NCBI GenBank assembly: GCA_020638395.1
Contig: JACKIP010000009.1
Span: 9,118-73,117, forward strand
DNA length: 64,000 nt
From: Rhodospirillales bacterium
GTDB taxonomy: Bacteria > Pseudomonadota > Alphaproteobacteria > Micavibrionales > Micavibrionaceae
Direction of reading: 5' to 3'
Part shown: piece by piece, positions 26,419 through 35,266 of the stretch
How positions within the stretch are numbered: the stretch's first letter is position 1
Layout of the letters: every line of letters begins with the position of its first letter
Position numbers and translations under genes: made by a program
Notes under the pieces: generated by a model
Databases searched by the model: none
What the model saw: the letters and a program-made list of their open reading frames with translations, nothing else
What the model was told of the DNA's origin: nothing

Positions 26419-27372
26419 TTAAAGCATTCTTCTTAGCGCATTCATATAGATTGTAAAGCCAATTGCGGTTTCAGACCCGGTGTCCGTCCGGAAGCTGTAA
26501 CGCCCTCCACGTCCGATTTCGTGCCGGACTCCCTTGACATACAGAGAATAGGAAATTCCGCGGTGATAGTTAAACGGGCTGTGTTCCGTCGGGTCAAGAG
26601 TCAGGGCCACATCGTCAATATTTTTGTCTTCCAGAGCTTTTTGCACCCCCAACACCACGTCCCGCAGGTGGGTCAGTTCTTTGGTTACAAATGCGGGGGC
26701 TTCTATCTTTTCCAAATGTTGCAGGGCGTCCCCGGCATTTCCGGACAGATCCATCAGGGTCAGGAGGATATCACGGAATGCCCCGCCATGTTTTGCAATA
26801 TGCTCCCGGTTTTTATGTTTCAGCGCGTCCATGATCTCTGGAGAGCGCTGATCGCCGAGAATATCCTGTATCAGGGCCGGGAGCGTCAGATCCAGAGTGA
26901 GCGTTTTCAGGCCAATTTCTTTTAATCCGGATAAAACCAGCATAATGTTTTCGATATCTGCATTATGGCTGTTATCTCCGATCAGCTCGCAGCCCACCTG
27001 CGTCATTTGACGTGTCGGGTCAAGCTGGGTGCCTTTGACGTGAAAGACATCTCCGGTATAGGACAGACGAAGCGGGTACGCGCTTTTATCAAAGCGGCTG
27101 GCGGCAATACGGGCAATCTGCGGGGTGATGTCGGCCCGCAGCCCCATCATTTTCTGCGATGCCGGGTCCATCACCCGGAACATGTGAGCGCCGGTTGATT
27201 GTCCGGGGCCGGATAACAGACTGTCCTCAAATTCAATCAAAGGCGGTTTGACCCGGCGGTAGCCATGCCTTTTAAAAAATTGCATGAGGGTATAAACCGT
27301 TTCCGCTTCTTGTTCCGCAATATCGGGCAACAGGTCGGTCAAACCATTGGGAAGGAGCATTTGTGAGGTCAT
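26419..27372 (-). CDS. hisZ: ATP phosphoribosyltransferase regulatory subunit HisZ
   Basis: This 317-residue protein is a histidyl-tRNA synthetase paralogue that lacks synthetase activity. It partners the short form of HisG to start histidine synthesis. It shows [34 protein letters not shown] (motif 2 region), and GRGGRYSF near the C-terminus. It lacks the anticodon-binding domain of a true HisRS, which agrees with its shorter length. Its start overlaps the thiD stop by 4 bases (ATGA), so translation is coupled. hisG is not in the window. Confidence 0.93.
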   Translation of the reverse strand: MTSQMLLPNGLTDLLPDIAEQEAETVYTLMQFFKRHGYRRVKPPLIEFEDSLLSGPGQSTGAHMFRVMDPASQKMMGLRADITPQIARIAASRFDKSAYPLRLSYTGDVFHVKGTQLDPTRQMTQVGCELIGDNSHNADIENIMLVLSGLKEIGLKTLTLDLTLPALIQDILGDQRSPEIMDALKHKNREHIAKHGGAFRDILLTLMDLSGNAGDALQHLEKIEAPAFVTKELTHLRDVVLGVQKALEDKNIDDVALTLDPTEHSPFNYHRGISYSLYVKGVRHEIGRGGRYSFRTDTGSETAIGFTIYMNALRRML

Positions 27373-28181
27373 GTCAGGCGGTATTTATCCTGATTGTGAA
27401 GTGTGTGATTGAGCGGGCCATTGTGTCCGCCGCCTATTTTAGGTCCGGACTCAATTCCGGCGGTCATAAATTGATGCGCTTTCAGAAAGGCGTCATATGG
27501 AGATAATCCTCTGGCAAGGCCACAGGAAATTCCCGATGCCAGCGTTGTGCCGGCTCCGTGGGTGTTGGTAGAGGGCGACCGCGGCGTTGTCAGGATTTCT
27601 TCTTTTTCCTCATTGATAAAGAAGTCCTGAATGTGCTTACTACCCAGTCCGCCGCCTTTAACGATGACGGTTTTAGCTCCCAGCGTGTGCAGCATTTCCC
27701 CGGCGTGCTGCATCTGGTCGATATCCCGGATGTCGATGCCGGTCAGTTCCGCGGTTTCTATGACATTGGGCGTGAAGATATCAGCGTGAATGAGAAGACG
27801 GCGTTTCAGGGCGTCCCGGGCCTCTTTGTCCAGCAATAGGTTTCCCGCACGGTTGGTCATGACCGGGTCGATCACAACCTGTAAGCCCGCGTGTTTGTCA
27901 TCGAGAAAATCGCCGATTGTGTCGATAATTTCCGTGGTGCCCAGCATGCCCAGCTTGATGACCATCGGGTGCAGGTCTTCCAGAACCGCCCGGATCTGCG
28001 CGGCAATCATCGGGGCAGGGAGCATATGGGTTTCAAAGGTTCCATGGGTGTTTTGTGCGATGACCGAGGTCAGAGCCGTGGCTGCATAGACTCCGAAGGC
28101 CTGCGCGGTTTTCAGATCTCCCTGAATTCCGGTTCCGGCGGAAGAGTCCGATTGTCCGATACAAAGAATGGTTTGCGTCAT
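27369..28181 (-). CDS. thiD: Hydroxymethylpyrimidine/phosphomethylpyrimidine kinase ThiD
   Basis: ThiD (270 aa) carries out two phosphorylations of the pyrimidine moiety in thiamine synthesis. It is a ribokinase-like protein with GQSDSSAGTGIQGDLKT near the start, VIDPVMTNRAG, ELTGIDIRDIDQM, VKGGGLGSKHIQDFF and THGAGTTLASGIS with the catalytic Asp replaced by Ala in the usual GTGCTLS(A/S) context. It leads an operon with hisZ and purA. No other thiamine genes are adjacent. Confidence 0.9.
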   Translation of the reverse strand: MTQTILCIGQSDSSAGTGIQGDLKTAQAFGVYAATALTSVIAQNTHGTFETHMLPAPMIAAQIRAVLEDLHPMVIKLGMLGTTEIIDTIGDFLDDKHAGLQVVIDPVMTNRAGNLLLDKEARDALKRRLLIHADIFTPNVIETAELTGIDIRDIDQMQHAGEMLHTLGAKTVIVKGGGLGSKHIQDFFINEEKEEILTTPRSPSTNTHGAGTTLASGISCGLARGLSPYDAFLKAHQFMTAGIESGPKIGGGHNGPLNHTLHNQDKYRLT

Positions 28182-28229
28182 AAAAATCCTGCGTGGTTTA
28201 TTCCGTTAGACGTGGGTTCGGCCTCTAAA

Positions 28230-29606
28230 CTAAGCCCTTTTTCCGGTTTCTTCAATAGCCTGACAGATACGGTCAACGGCATTTGCAATGGTGCGGTCGT
28301 CATCTCCTTCCGCCATCACGCGGATCACAGGTTCCGTCCCGGAGGCACGCACCAGAACACGCCCATTTTGTGCCATCTCTGTTTTGATGCTGTCAATCAG
28401 GTGTTGCACACGGGAGTCTTCAAGCGGGTTCCCGGCTTCATAGCGGACATTTTTGAGGAGTTGCGGCAGAGGTGAGAATGATTTTAGCAGGTCCGAGGAA
28501 GTCCGTCCACTTTCCTTGAGCAAATGCAGGACATGCAGGGCCGTCATCAGGCCATCGCCTGTTGTTCCAAAATCAGACAAAATCATATGCCCGGACTGTT
28601 CTCCGCCAAGGTTATACCCATGTGTCCGCATTTCTTCGACCACGTAGCGATCTCCCACCGGGGTTCTGACAAAATGAATGCCCTGATCGGCACAGTAACG
28701 CTCCAGCCCCAGATTGGACATGACGGTTGCAACCAGCGTGTTCTTGTGCAGCGTGCCCTGTGCTTTCATATGGCTGGCCAGCAGAGCCAGAATCTGGTCG
28801 CCGTCAACCCGCTCCCCTTTTTCATTGACCAGAATAAGGCGGTCAGCATCGCCGTCCAGCGCAATGCCGACATCCGCCTGCTCGTCGATGACTTTTTGCT
28901 GCAAGGCTGCGGTATCGGTTGCACCGCAGCGCTCGTTGATATTTTTTCCGTTTGGCGTGGTGCCGATACTGACCACTTCAGCTTCCAGCTCCCACAAGAC
29001 CATGGGGGCCACTTTATAGGCGGCGCCGTTCGCAGCATCTACCACGACTTTCAATCCCCGCAGATTAGCCCCTTTGGGCAGGCTGGTCTTGAGAAACTCC
29101 ATATAACGCCCTAACACGCCAAAAGGGGCATCATCAATCCGCGCCGCGCGGCCCAGTTCATCTGGCAGGGCCAGCCGGGTTTCAAAATGATTGGCATCTA
29201 CCAGCGCTTCGATTTTGTGCTCAATGGCATCCGGCAGTTTATAGCCGTCTCCGGCAAAAATTTTAATTCCGTTATCCGCGTATTTGTTATGGGAGGCAGA
29301 GATCATAATTCCGGCATCGGCGCGCAAAGAGCGTGTGAGCATGGCAACTGCCGGGGTCGGGATCGGGCCGGTCAGCAGGACATCCATTCCCATGGACAAA
29401 AACCCGGCGGTCAGGGCTTGCTCCAGCATATAGCAGGACAGGCGCGTATCCTTTCCGATCAGAATGCGCGATTTGTGAGACCCGGTATTTTCGGCTTTCA
29501 GAACGGTTGCGGCGGCCATTGCAACGCGCAGCGCCATGTCGGCGGTGACTGGAAATTTATTGGCTTGTCCGCGAATGCCGTCGGTTCCAAAGTACTTTCG
29601 ATTCAT
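28230..29606 (-). CDS. glmM: Phosphoglucosamine mutase GlmM
   Basis: GlmM (458 aa) interconverts glucosamine-6-phosphate and glucosamine-1-phosphate on the way to UDP-GlcNAc for peptidoglycan and LPS. Family marks are NRKYFGTDGIRGQAN at the N-terminus, the phosphoserine loop GIMISASHNKYADNGIK, the metal loop ALDGDADRL, GGEQSGHMI, and RASGTEPVIRVM near the end. The frame is open to 29642, but the family start is the Met at 29606. The gene follows the Mth938-like gene after about 40 bases and could share its transcript. Confidence 0.97.
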   Translation of the reverse strand: MNRKYFGTDGIRGQANKFPVTADMALRVAMAAATVLKAENTGSHKSRILIGKDTRLSCYMLEQALTAGFLSMGMDVLLTGPIPTPAVAMLTRSLRADAGIMISASHNKYADNGIKIFAGDGYKLPDAIEHKIEALVDANHFETRLALPDELGRAARIDDAPFGVLGRYMEFLKTSLPKGANLRGLKVVVDAANGAAYKVAPMVLWELEAEVVSIGTTPNGKNINERCGATDTAALQQKVIDEQADVGIALDGDADRLILVNEKGERVDGDQILALLASHMKAQGTLHKNTLVATVMSNLGLERYCADQGIHFVRTPVGDRYVVEEMRTHGYNLGGEQSGHMILSDFGTTGDGLMTALHVLHLLKESGRTSSDLLKSFSPLPQLLKNVRYEAGNPLEDSRVQHLIDSIKTEMAQNGRVLVRASGTEPVIRVMAEGDDDRTIANAVDRICQAIEETGKRA

Positions 29607-29645
29607 GGGGAGTATCAAAGCATGCGGATTAGAGGCAGGCAAGCA

Positions 29646-30032
29646 TTAACTTGCAAGGGGGCGCAGCAGGAAGGCCACAACCCGGCGGCCTTCAGCCATC
29701 AGGACGTTGTAAGTGCGGCATGCTGCGCCGCTCTCCATAACGTCCGGGTGAATCTGGCGGGATTTCAGATCTCGCAGCAGCGGTGCCGGAAGGAATGTCG
29801 AGGTCTTTCCGGTTCCAAGCAGATATACATCATAGGCATTTCCGGGCGGCAAATAGTCTGTAAAATCGGCGGCGCTCAGATCCTGAACGGAGGGTTTCCC
29901 GGTCCAGACCCAGGTTTTTTCCGGTGTGACCATCACCGCGTCTTCATAGCGGATGCCGCTGATTTTAAACCCGGTCGCGCCGTAACTCTGGATGATTTGC
30001 CGTCCGGCGGGAATGAGCGGAGTGACATCCAT
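29646..30032 (-). CDS. Mth938-domain protein
   Basis: This 128-residue protein matches the Mth938/DUF498 fold family in length and pattern: AYGATGF-like start (QSYGATGFKISGIRYEDAV), LLGTGKTSTFLPAPLL, and GAACRTYNVLMAEGRRVVAFLLRPL at the end. The biochemical role is unknown, although human AAMDC belongs to the same fold family. Its ATG overlaps the secF stop by one base, so it is translationally coupled. The secD-secF-Mth938 order is common in alphaproteobacteria. Confidence 0.85.
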   Translation of the reverse strand: MDVTPLIPAGRQIIQSYGATGFKISGIRYEDAVMVTPEKTWVWTGKPSVQDLSAADFTDYLPPGNAYDVYLLGTGKTSTFLPAPLLRDLKSRQIHPDVMESGAACRTYNVLMAEGRRVVAFLLRPLAS

Positions 30033-30973
30033 TACCGCAGGACTTTTTCGACTTCGGAGGTTGCCGCCGCCGTTTCATTCCGGCGCTCGACTCCAATTGC
30101 CAGAAGAATGGGCGCTGCGACAAAAATCGAAGAATAGGTTCCGACGATAATCCCGAAGAGCAGGGCATTGACAAAGCCCTGAATGACGTCTCCCCCTAAA
30201 AACCACAGGGAAACAAGGGCGAGCAGGGTGGTCAGAGAGGTCATAATCGTACGGGACAGGGTTTCATTGATCGACAGATTCAACAGGTCTCCCAATGGCA
30301 TTTTCTTGAATTTGCGCAGATTCTCCCGAATGCGGTCAAACACGATCACGGTGTCGTTGATCGAGTACCCGGCAATCATCAGAACGGCTGCGACGGTGGA
30401 CAGGTTAAACTCCATCTGGGTCACGGCAAACAGACCAATGGTGGCCACAGCATCGTGGATCAATGCCAGAATAGCGGCCAGACCGAATTTCCATTCAAAG
30501 CGGAATGCGATATAGATCATAATACCCGCCAGAGAAAACAGGATGGCATAAAGGCCCTGTAGTTTTAGCTCCTCACCAACCTGCGGCCCGACATATTCCA
30601 CCCGGCGGTAATCAACTTTCTGGTCATAGGTTGCGTTGAGCAGGGATTGAATACTGTCAATTGCGGCTTTTTGTGCGGTTTCGTCTCCCGGTTGTTCCGG
30701 CATGCGGATGAGGAGATCCTGCGCGGTGCCAAATTCCTGAATCGAGATCCCTCCCAGATTCAGAGTGTTTAATTTGCTGCGCAGCTCGGATAAATCGGGT
30801 GTCTGTTCCAGTCTGACTTCAATCAGTGTTCCGCCGGAAAAATCAATCCCGAAGTTCAGTCCCCGTGTTGCGGTGATTGCCAGCGCTCCCATGACCAGCA
30901 GGGCCGACAGCAAAAATGCCAGTCCACGCAGTTTGATGAAGTCAATTGAAAAAGGAACTTTTTGTTTTGTCAT
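30032..30973 (-). CDS. secF: Protein translocase subunit SecF
   Basis: SecF (313 aa) forms with SecD the proton-driven accessory complex of the Sec translocon in the inner membrane. It has six membrane helices. The first is followed by GLNFGIDFSGGTLIEV, then a periplasmic region, and later VLMIAGYSINDTVIVFDRIREN and TSLTTLLAL, all SecF signatures. secD is 26 bases upstream and the Mth938 gene overlaps downstream. yajC, often before secD, is not here. Confidence 0.97.
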   Translation of the reverse strand: MTKQKVPFSIDFIKLRGLAFLLSALLVMGALAITATRGLNFGIDFSGGTLIEVRLEQTPDLSELRSKLNTLNLGGISIQEFGTAQDLLIRMPEQPGDETAQKAAIDSIQSLLNATYDQKVDYRRVEYVGPQVGEELKLQGLYAILFSLAGIMIYIAFRFEWKFGLAAILALIHDAVATIGLFAVTQMEFNLSTVAAVLMIAGYSINDTVIVFDRIRENLRKFKKMPLGDLLNLSINETLSRTIMTSLTTLLALVSLWFLGGDVIQGFVNALLFGIIVGTYSSIFVAAPILLAIGVERRNETAAATSEVEKVLR

Positions 30974-30999
30974 AATTTTCTCGATTATCGCCGGTTATA

Positions 31000-32559
31000 T
31001 TATATTTTCAGAGTGGTGGGTTTTTTCCATTTCAGCCAGAAGACGACCAGAAGGCGCGTTACCATGACAGCTGTGAACAGGGAGGTTAGCACTCCGATTC
31101 CCAGTGTGACGGCAAACCCTTTGATGGGGCCAGTTCCGAATGCGTAAAGAATGGCCGCGGCAATCATGGTGGTAAGGTTGGCATCCATGATTGTGCCGAT
31201 AGCACGGGAATATCCGGCATCAATTGCGGCCATTAAACTGCGTCCGTTCCGTAACTCTTCCTTGATCCGTTCAAAAATCAGAACGTTGGCATCGACCGCC
31301 ATCCCGATAGTCAGCACAATCCCGGCAATTCCCGGCAGCGTCAGCGTCGCCTGCAGCATGGAAAGGAGCGCAAAAATAAGCGTAACGTTTACAAGCAACG
31401 CGATATCGGCAAAAAATCCAAAGAGACGGAATTTTCCCAGCATGAATATCAGGACCAGCGCCAGTGCAATCAGGCTGGCTTCTTTGCCGGATGCAATTGA
31501 ATCTGCGCCGAGTGAGGGCCCGACAGAGCGTTCTTCAACGAATTTCAGATCGGCGGGCAGGGCTCCGGCGCGTAACAGCAGAGAGAGGTCATTTGCGGTC
31601 TGGACTGTAAAATTCCCGGAAATTTGGGCCTGTCCTGCGCAAATAGCGCTGCGGAAAACCGGGGCGCTGATGATTTCATTATCAAGGACGATGGCGAAGC
31701 GTTTTCCGATGTTTTCTGAAGAAACCTTACAGAACCGTTTGGCCCCGACGGCATTCAGCTGGAAATTCACCGTATAACCGCCGCCCATCTGATCGCGTCC
31801 GGTCTGGGCGTTCGTCAGCATATCACCGGTAATATCGGCATTGCGTTTGACGGCAAGAGGAAATCCGCCTTCGCTTTCCGCCATGGGCAGGGTCATTGAA
31901 TTCGTTCCGGTGCGACCGTTTTCATCCACCAGATGGAAAGAGAGTTTTGCGGTTTTCCCGATCAGGTCTTTGACGCGCTGCGGGTTATCAACTCCCGGTA
32001 ACTGGACGAGAATACGGTCTTCTCCCTGTCTTTGAATAATAGGCTCTTTCGTTCCGGTTTCGTCAATCCGGCGACGAATAACTTCGATGGACTGGTCGAT
32101 GGCCTGATCTTTAATTTTTTTGAGAGCTTCGGAGGTATAGCCGGCAGACACATCGTTGCCGGTTGTCCTCACGTCCAGTCCGTCATCCAGACGGCGCAGG
32201 AGCTTCACGGCCTGAGATGCCTGCTCCGGATCTTCCAGCCGGAAGGACAGAGCGTCACTGGCAGTTTTAACACGCCCAACGGTTCTGATTTTCTGGTCAC
32301 GCAGTTCCGAGCGCAGGGCATCACGGACACCATCAAGGCGGTCATCAACGACCCCCACGATATTGGCTTCCACCAGCAAATGCGCCCCGCCCTGCAGGTC
32401 AAGCCCCAGATTAACGGTCTGGGTTGGAATCCAGCCTGGCAGTGCTTCTTTCATCTCTGTCCGGGTTTGTTCGGACAGAACATTCGGCATGCTGTAAGCG
32501 AACCCCAGCGCACACACAAATAAAATCAGGGCGATTTTCCAGGTCGGGATATTAATCAT
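31000..32559 (-). CDS. secD: Protein translocase subunit SecD
   Basis: SecD (519 aa, normal for the family) has six membrane helices and a large periplasmic P1 domain. Signatures are LGLDLQGGAHLLVEAN after the first helix, RIDETGTKEPIIQRQGEDRILVQLPG in the P1 domain, and GIVLTIGMAVDANVLIFERIKEELRNG in the fourth and fifth helices. It is the first gene of secD-secF-Mth938, and an intrinsic terminator immediately upstream separates it from the icm operon. yajC is missing from its usual place. Confidence 0.97.
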   Translation of the reverse strand: MINIPTWKIALILFVCALGFAYSMPNVLSEQTRTEMKEALPGWIPTQTVNLGLDLQGGAHLLVEANIVGVVDDRLDGVRDALRSELRDQKIRTVGRVKTASDALSFRLEDPEQASQAVKLLRRLDDGLDVRTTGNDVSAGYTSEALKKIKDQAIDQSIEVIRRRIDETGTKEPIIQRQGEDRILVQLPGVDNPQRVKDLIGKTAKLSFHLVDENGRTGTNSMTLPMAESEGGFPLAVKRNADITGDMLTNAQTGRDQMGGGYTVNFQLNAVGAKRFCKVSSENIGKRFAIVLDNEIISAPVFRSAICAGQAQISGNFTVQTANDLSLLLRAGALPADLKFVEERSVGPSLGADSIASGKEASLIALALVLIFMLGKFRLFGFFADIALLVNVTLIFALLSMLQATLTLPGIAGIVLTIGMAVDANVLIFERIKEELRNGRSLMAAIDAGYSRAIGTIMDANLTTMIAAAILYAFGTGPIKGFAVTLGIGVLTSLFTAVMVTRLLVVFWLKWKKPTTLKI

Positions 32560-32594
32560 TTTTTGCCTTATCGTTATCTGGGGGTAATGTGGGC

Positions 32595-32621
32595 AAAAAA
32601 AGAGCCTCCGTCAAGAGGCTC
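32595..32621 (-). terminator. Intrinsic terminator ending the icm-linked operon
   Basis: Read on the minus strand, a GAGCCTC stem (32615-32621) pairs with GAGGCTC (32602-32608) around a 6-base loop, followed by seven Ts (32601-32595). It sits just past the stop of the 543-residue gene and before secD. A weaker T-run on the other side may allow bidirectional action. Confidence 0.85.
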
Positions 32622-32647
32622 CCTGTTTTTCAAAGACTTTATCAGAA

Positions 32648-34279
32648 TCAGGTAGATCCGTCGGATAGTTCCAGAGTTTTTTTCAGCATTGCAGTTACCT
32701 CTGTCGCCATGTGTTGCATCAGAGGTTTTGCGGCATTTTCAGGTTTTCTGACATCGCCGTTTGCATCATAGATTCCTTTTTCCAGATTCTCCCCGATTTT
32801 TGTATAGTTAACAGCCTGAAGGCCGTCGCGCCCCGTGCCATCAAAGATATAGGCGCTGTTCAGGCCAGCAATAACCTGCTGTGTTTGAGTCAGATCCGCC
32901 CCAAAGCGGTTTCCGACAAACCCGACGGCCTGTCCCATCCAGCTGCCGGGCCCACCGGGCATATTCCCCATGATGCCGCCGAGAAGTCCGTTTCCGGAGG
33001 TCCATTCCCCGCCATACATTCCCATAAAATGACCAAGAATGCCATTCGGCCCTATCATCTCTGCCGAGCCGGTATCTCCCAGATTTTTAGCCCGGTCGAT
33101 CAGGCTTTTCATCATCGGTCCCCCGAGAGCCAGTGCAGCAACAGGGGCGCTGCTTCCTGCAATCGCTGCGGCCATCCCGGCTTCGTGATGTACAGTATCT
33201 TCAATTGCGATATTTTTGAGCGTTGCCAGAGTCAGCGGCTCTGTCGTGGTGTTGGCGCGCTCGATAATACCGGTCATCAGCTGATCGCTGTTCAAAAGCG
33301 TCTCCGCTCCCTTGGAATTCGCATAGTCCGCAAATAGCTGAGAGGTGCGGTCAAGCGCTACGAATGGATTGCCTGAACTCGCGCTTCCATCTCCCGGTGT
33401 TGTAATCGAATTGGTAATCGCCGTGTTAATAACGGCTTCCAGTTGCGGGTGTTTTTCCAGCGCTGTGGCGAGTTTTTCCTGAAATCCTGCGATGGAGTCT
33501 CTGCTTGCGCCGCCCATATCCATCAGCATTCCGGCTTTTTCCTGCAGGCCGAAGCTTGAGACGATTCCGGCGACCCCTGCATTATCAAAAGATCCGCCTT
33601 TGTTGTTATGCTCCATCACTTTATTGATAACAGTTTCCGCGGCTCCCGATTGCGCAATGCGGAAAAAACTGTTTGGATTTGCAGCAATCGCCTGTAAAAC
33701 AGGGGCATTCTCACGCAGGCGGTTGGTCAATCCTTCGATATTGGGAGTTTCATCACCACTCATACCGTTTTTGATCGTGCCGCCCACCAGTGTTTCCAGT
33801 CGATTCTGGACTCCTTCATTGTCTCTCAGGCGTTGCATAAAACTTCCGGTAGCATCTTTGTCAATTCCGGCAACCGAGAACGCCGTTTGCATGATGGTGG
33901 GCGCATCCATATGGGTTGCAAGTTTTGTAAAGAATGCTTTGGTATCTCCACCATCCCGGAAAAAATCAGTTACGCTCGGCTCATTTTCGGCAAAAGACTT
34001 TTTCAGCTCCTGATAGTGTTTATGATCTTCAGACCCTTCCGGTGCGGTTCTCAATCTGGTCAGCGTTTCACCCATCGCCTGTTCCAGATCTTTCCCCATG
34101 CGACGTTCTGCCTCGTCTATGGCAACCCGGTTACTGACCCCCAGTGTGTCTCCTGTGGCGGCGACTGATAGTCTTTGAATTTCATCATCAAAAACGGTCT
34201 TGTTATGGTCATCGTTGCCCATAACGGAATTGATGATGCCTTCCAGCACAGTATGTTTATCTTCTACATCTTTGCTCAT
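32648..34279 (-). CDS. Unknown 543-residue protein, last gene of the icm-linked operon
   Basis: The product is not recognised. It is soluble and mainly helical in the first 380 residues, acidic at the N-terminus, with no signal peptide. A small hydrophobic, Ala/Gly-rich stretch near residues 385-405 (AAAIAGSSAPVAALALGG) precedes a Gly/Met-rich region near 425-465 (GIMGNMPGGPGSWMG). The start overlaps the 133-residue gene by 4 bases (ATGA), so the two are coupled. The operon includes icmB and icmJ. It could be a system component, a chaperone client or a secreted substrate; sequence alone does not choose. Confidence 0.75.
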   Translation of the reverse strand: MSKDVEDKHTVLEGIINSVMGNDDHNKTVFDDEIQRLSVAATGDTLGVSNRVAIDEAERRMGKDLEQAMGETLTRLRTAPEGSEDHKHYQELKKSFAENEPSVTDFFRDGGDTKAFFTKLATHMDAPTIMQTAFSVAGIDKDATGSFMQRLRDNEGVQNRLETLVGGTIKNGMSGDETPNIEGLTNRLRENAPVLQAIAANPNSFFRIAQSGAAETVINKVMEHNNKGGSFDNAGVAGIVSSFGLQEKAGMLMDMGGASRDSIAGFQEKLATALEKHPQLEAVINTAITNSITTPGDGSASSGNPFVALDRTSQLFADYANSKGAETLLNSDQLMTGIIERANTTTEPLTLATLKNIAIEDTVHHEAGMAAAIAGSSAPVAALALGGPMMKSLIDRAKNLGDTGSAEMIGPNGILGHFMGMYGGEWTSGNGLLGGIMGNMPGGPGSWMGQAVGFVGNRFGADLTQTQQVIAGLNSAYIFDGTGRDGLQAVNYTKIGENLEKGIYDANGDVRKPENAAKPLMQHMATEVTAMLKKTLELSDGST

Positions 34280-34677
34280 TTTGCACTCCCGTCTGTTATA
34301 GCCGTTATAAGAGGCTCTTCGGTTTCGTTAATTTTTCTGGTCGCAACGGATACAAGCATTGTTCCCTGTACTTCGTCATTTTCAACATGGGCAGTCATCA
34401 TATATTCAGCATGCCGCCATTCTTCTGCCAGTTGTGGGGAGATGGGCAATCCCAGAGCAATACCCAACCCACCTTTACAAATAAAGGTTACTTCATTTTC
34501 ATCCCCGTCATATTCTACCCACTGCAGTTCTGAGGGAAATGCTTTGTCATGAAACATCCAGATGAGCCCGTCCTTATGCAATATAAGGGCAATTTTCATC
34601 ATCTCCGCCACAGTTTTTGGTTTTTTTGGCGCAGTCTCAACAGGGGCTAATTTGCGTGTTCGTCTCATTCTTCCCAA
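34276..34677 (-). CDS. Unknown 133-residue protein in the icm-linked operon
   Basis: This is an unrecognised small protein with a basic N-terminus (RMRRTRKLAPVETAPKKPK) and then a compact region with LHKDGLIWMFHDKAFPSELQWVEYDG. It has no membrane segment. It lies 34 bases after the 184-residue gene and overlaps the next gene by 4 bases, so the three are almost certainly co-transcribed. Such a small soluble protein beside a larger acidic one resembles a chaperone-cargo pair, but that is conjecture. Confidence 0.75.
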   Translation of the reverse strand: MGRMRRTRKLAPVETAPKKPKTVAEMMKIALILHKDGLIWMFHDKAFPSELQWVEYDGDENEVTFICKGGLGIALGLPISPQLAEEWRHAEYMMTAHVENDEVQGTMLVSVATRKINETEEPLITAITDGSAK

Positions 34678-34711
34678 TCATACAGGATTTACTGGTTAAA
34701 AATCAAATTAA

Positions 34712-35266
34712 TCAGTTATCTCCGATCCATAATTCGTTCAGGGAAAGTCCTCTGGTTGAGCGGGGCAGGAGCAGATCAGGCGGGTTTCTCAGAATGGCCG
34801 GAATTCCTTTGTTAAAGCTTTCGAGAATTTCCGGATGGACTTTATCTTTTGTGTCCAGGTCGCTGATAATTTTTCTGTCTTTTCGAGCCCGTGTGATTTC
34901 AAATGTGCCGCGGGCATACTCGCATTCGAACACGTTATAATTGAATTGCCCTGCAGAGTCCTGATGGCTGACAAAAATGCGGATATTTGGCCCGTAATAT
35001 TCAACATCCCGCACTTTCAAAGTTGTCGGAAAATCGATATATCGTTCGACAAAAACCTTGCAGATTCCATAGTGTATGGGACCCCAGCGCGGGCCATAAA
35101 AAACATAGGCGAGGAAGCCGGTAATTCCCAGAACGGCAAGAACGGCGAGTAGCACCAGAATCTTTACCGGACTCAGTTTCTTTTTGGCGGAGCGGTTCCC
35201 TTTTTTTGTCCCGTTTTTTTTGGGAGGATTCGCCTCCTGTGAAGATATGCGGTTGGCTTTACTCAT
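34712..35266 (-). CDS. Unknown single-pass membrane protein after icmB
   Basis: This 184-residue protein has a very basic N-terminal tail (about 35 residues rich in Lys/Asn/Ser), one membrane helix near residues 37-56 (ILVLLAVLAVLGITGFLAYV), and a C-terminal domain that should lie in the periplasm. It is not recognised. The ATG at 35266 lies inside the end of icmB with an 8-base overlap, which strongly suggests coupled expression. In Legionella, tphA and icmF follow icmB; this protein is not IcmF, and I could not match it to TphA. A longer frame starting at 35305 is less likely. Confidence 0.75.
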   Translation of the reverse strand: MSKANRISSQEANPPKKNGTKKGNRSAKKKLSPVKILVLLAVLAVLGITGFLAYVFYGPRWGPIHYGICKVFVERYIDFPTTLKVRDVEYYGPNIRIFVSHQDSAGQFNYNVFECEYARGTFEITRARKDRKIISDLDTKDKVHPEILESFNKGIPAILRNPPDLLLPRSTRGLSLNELWIGDN

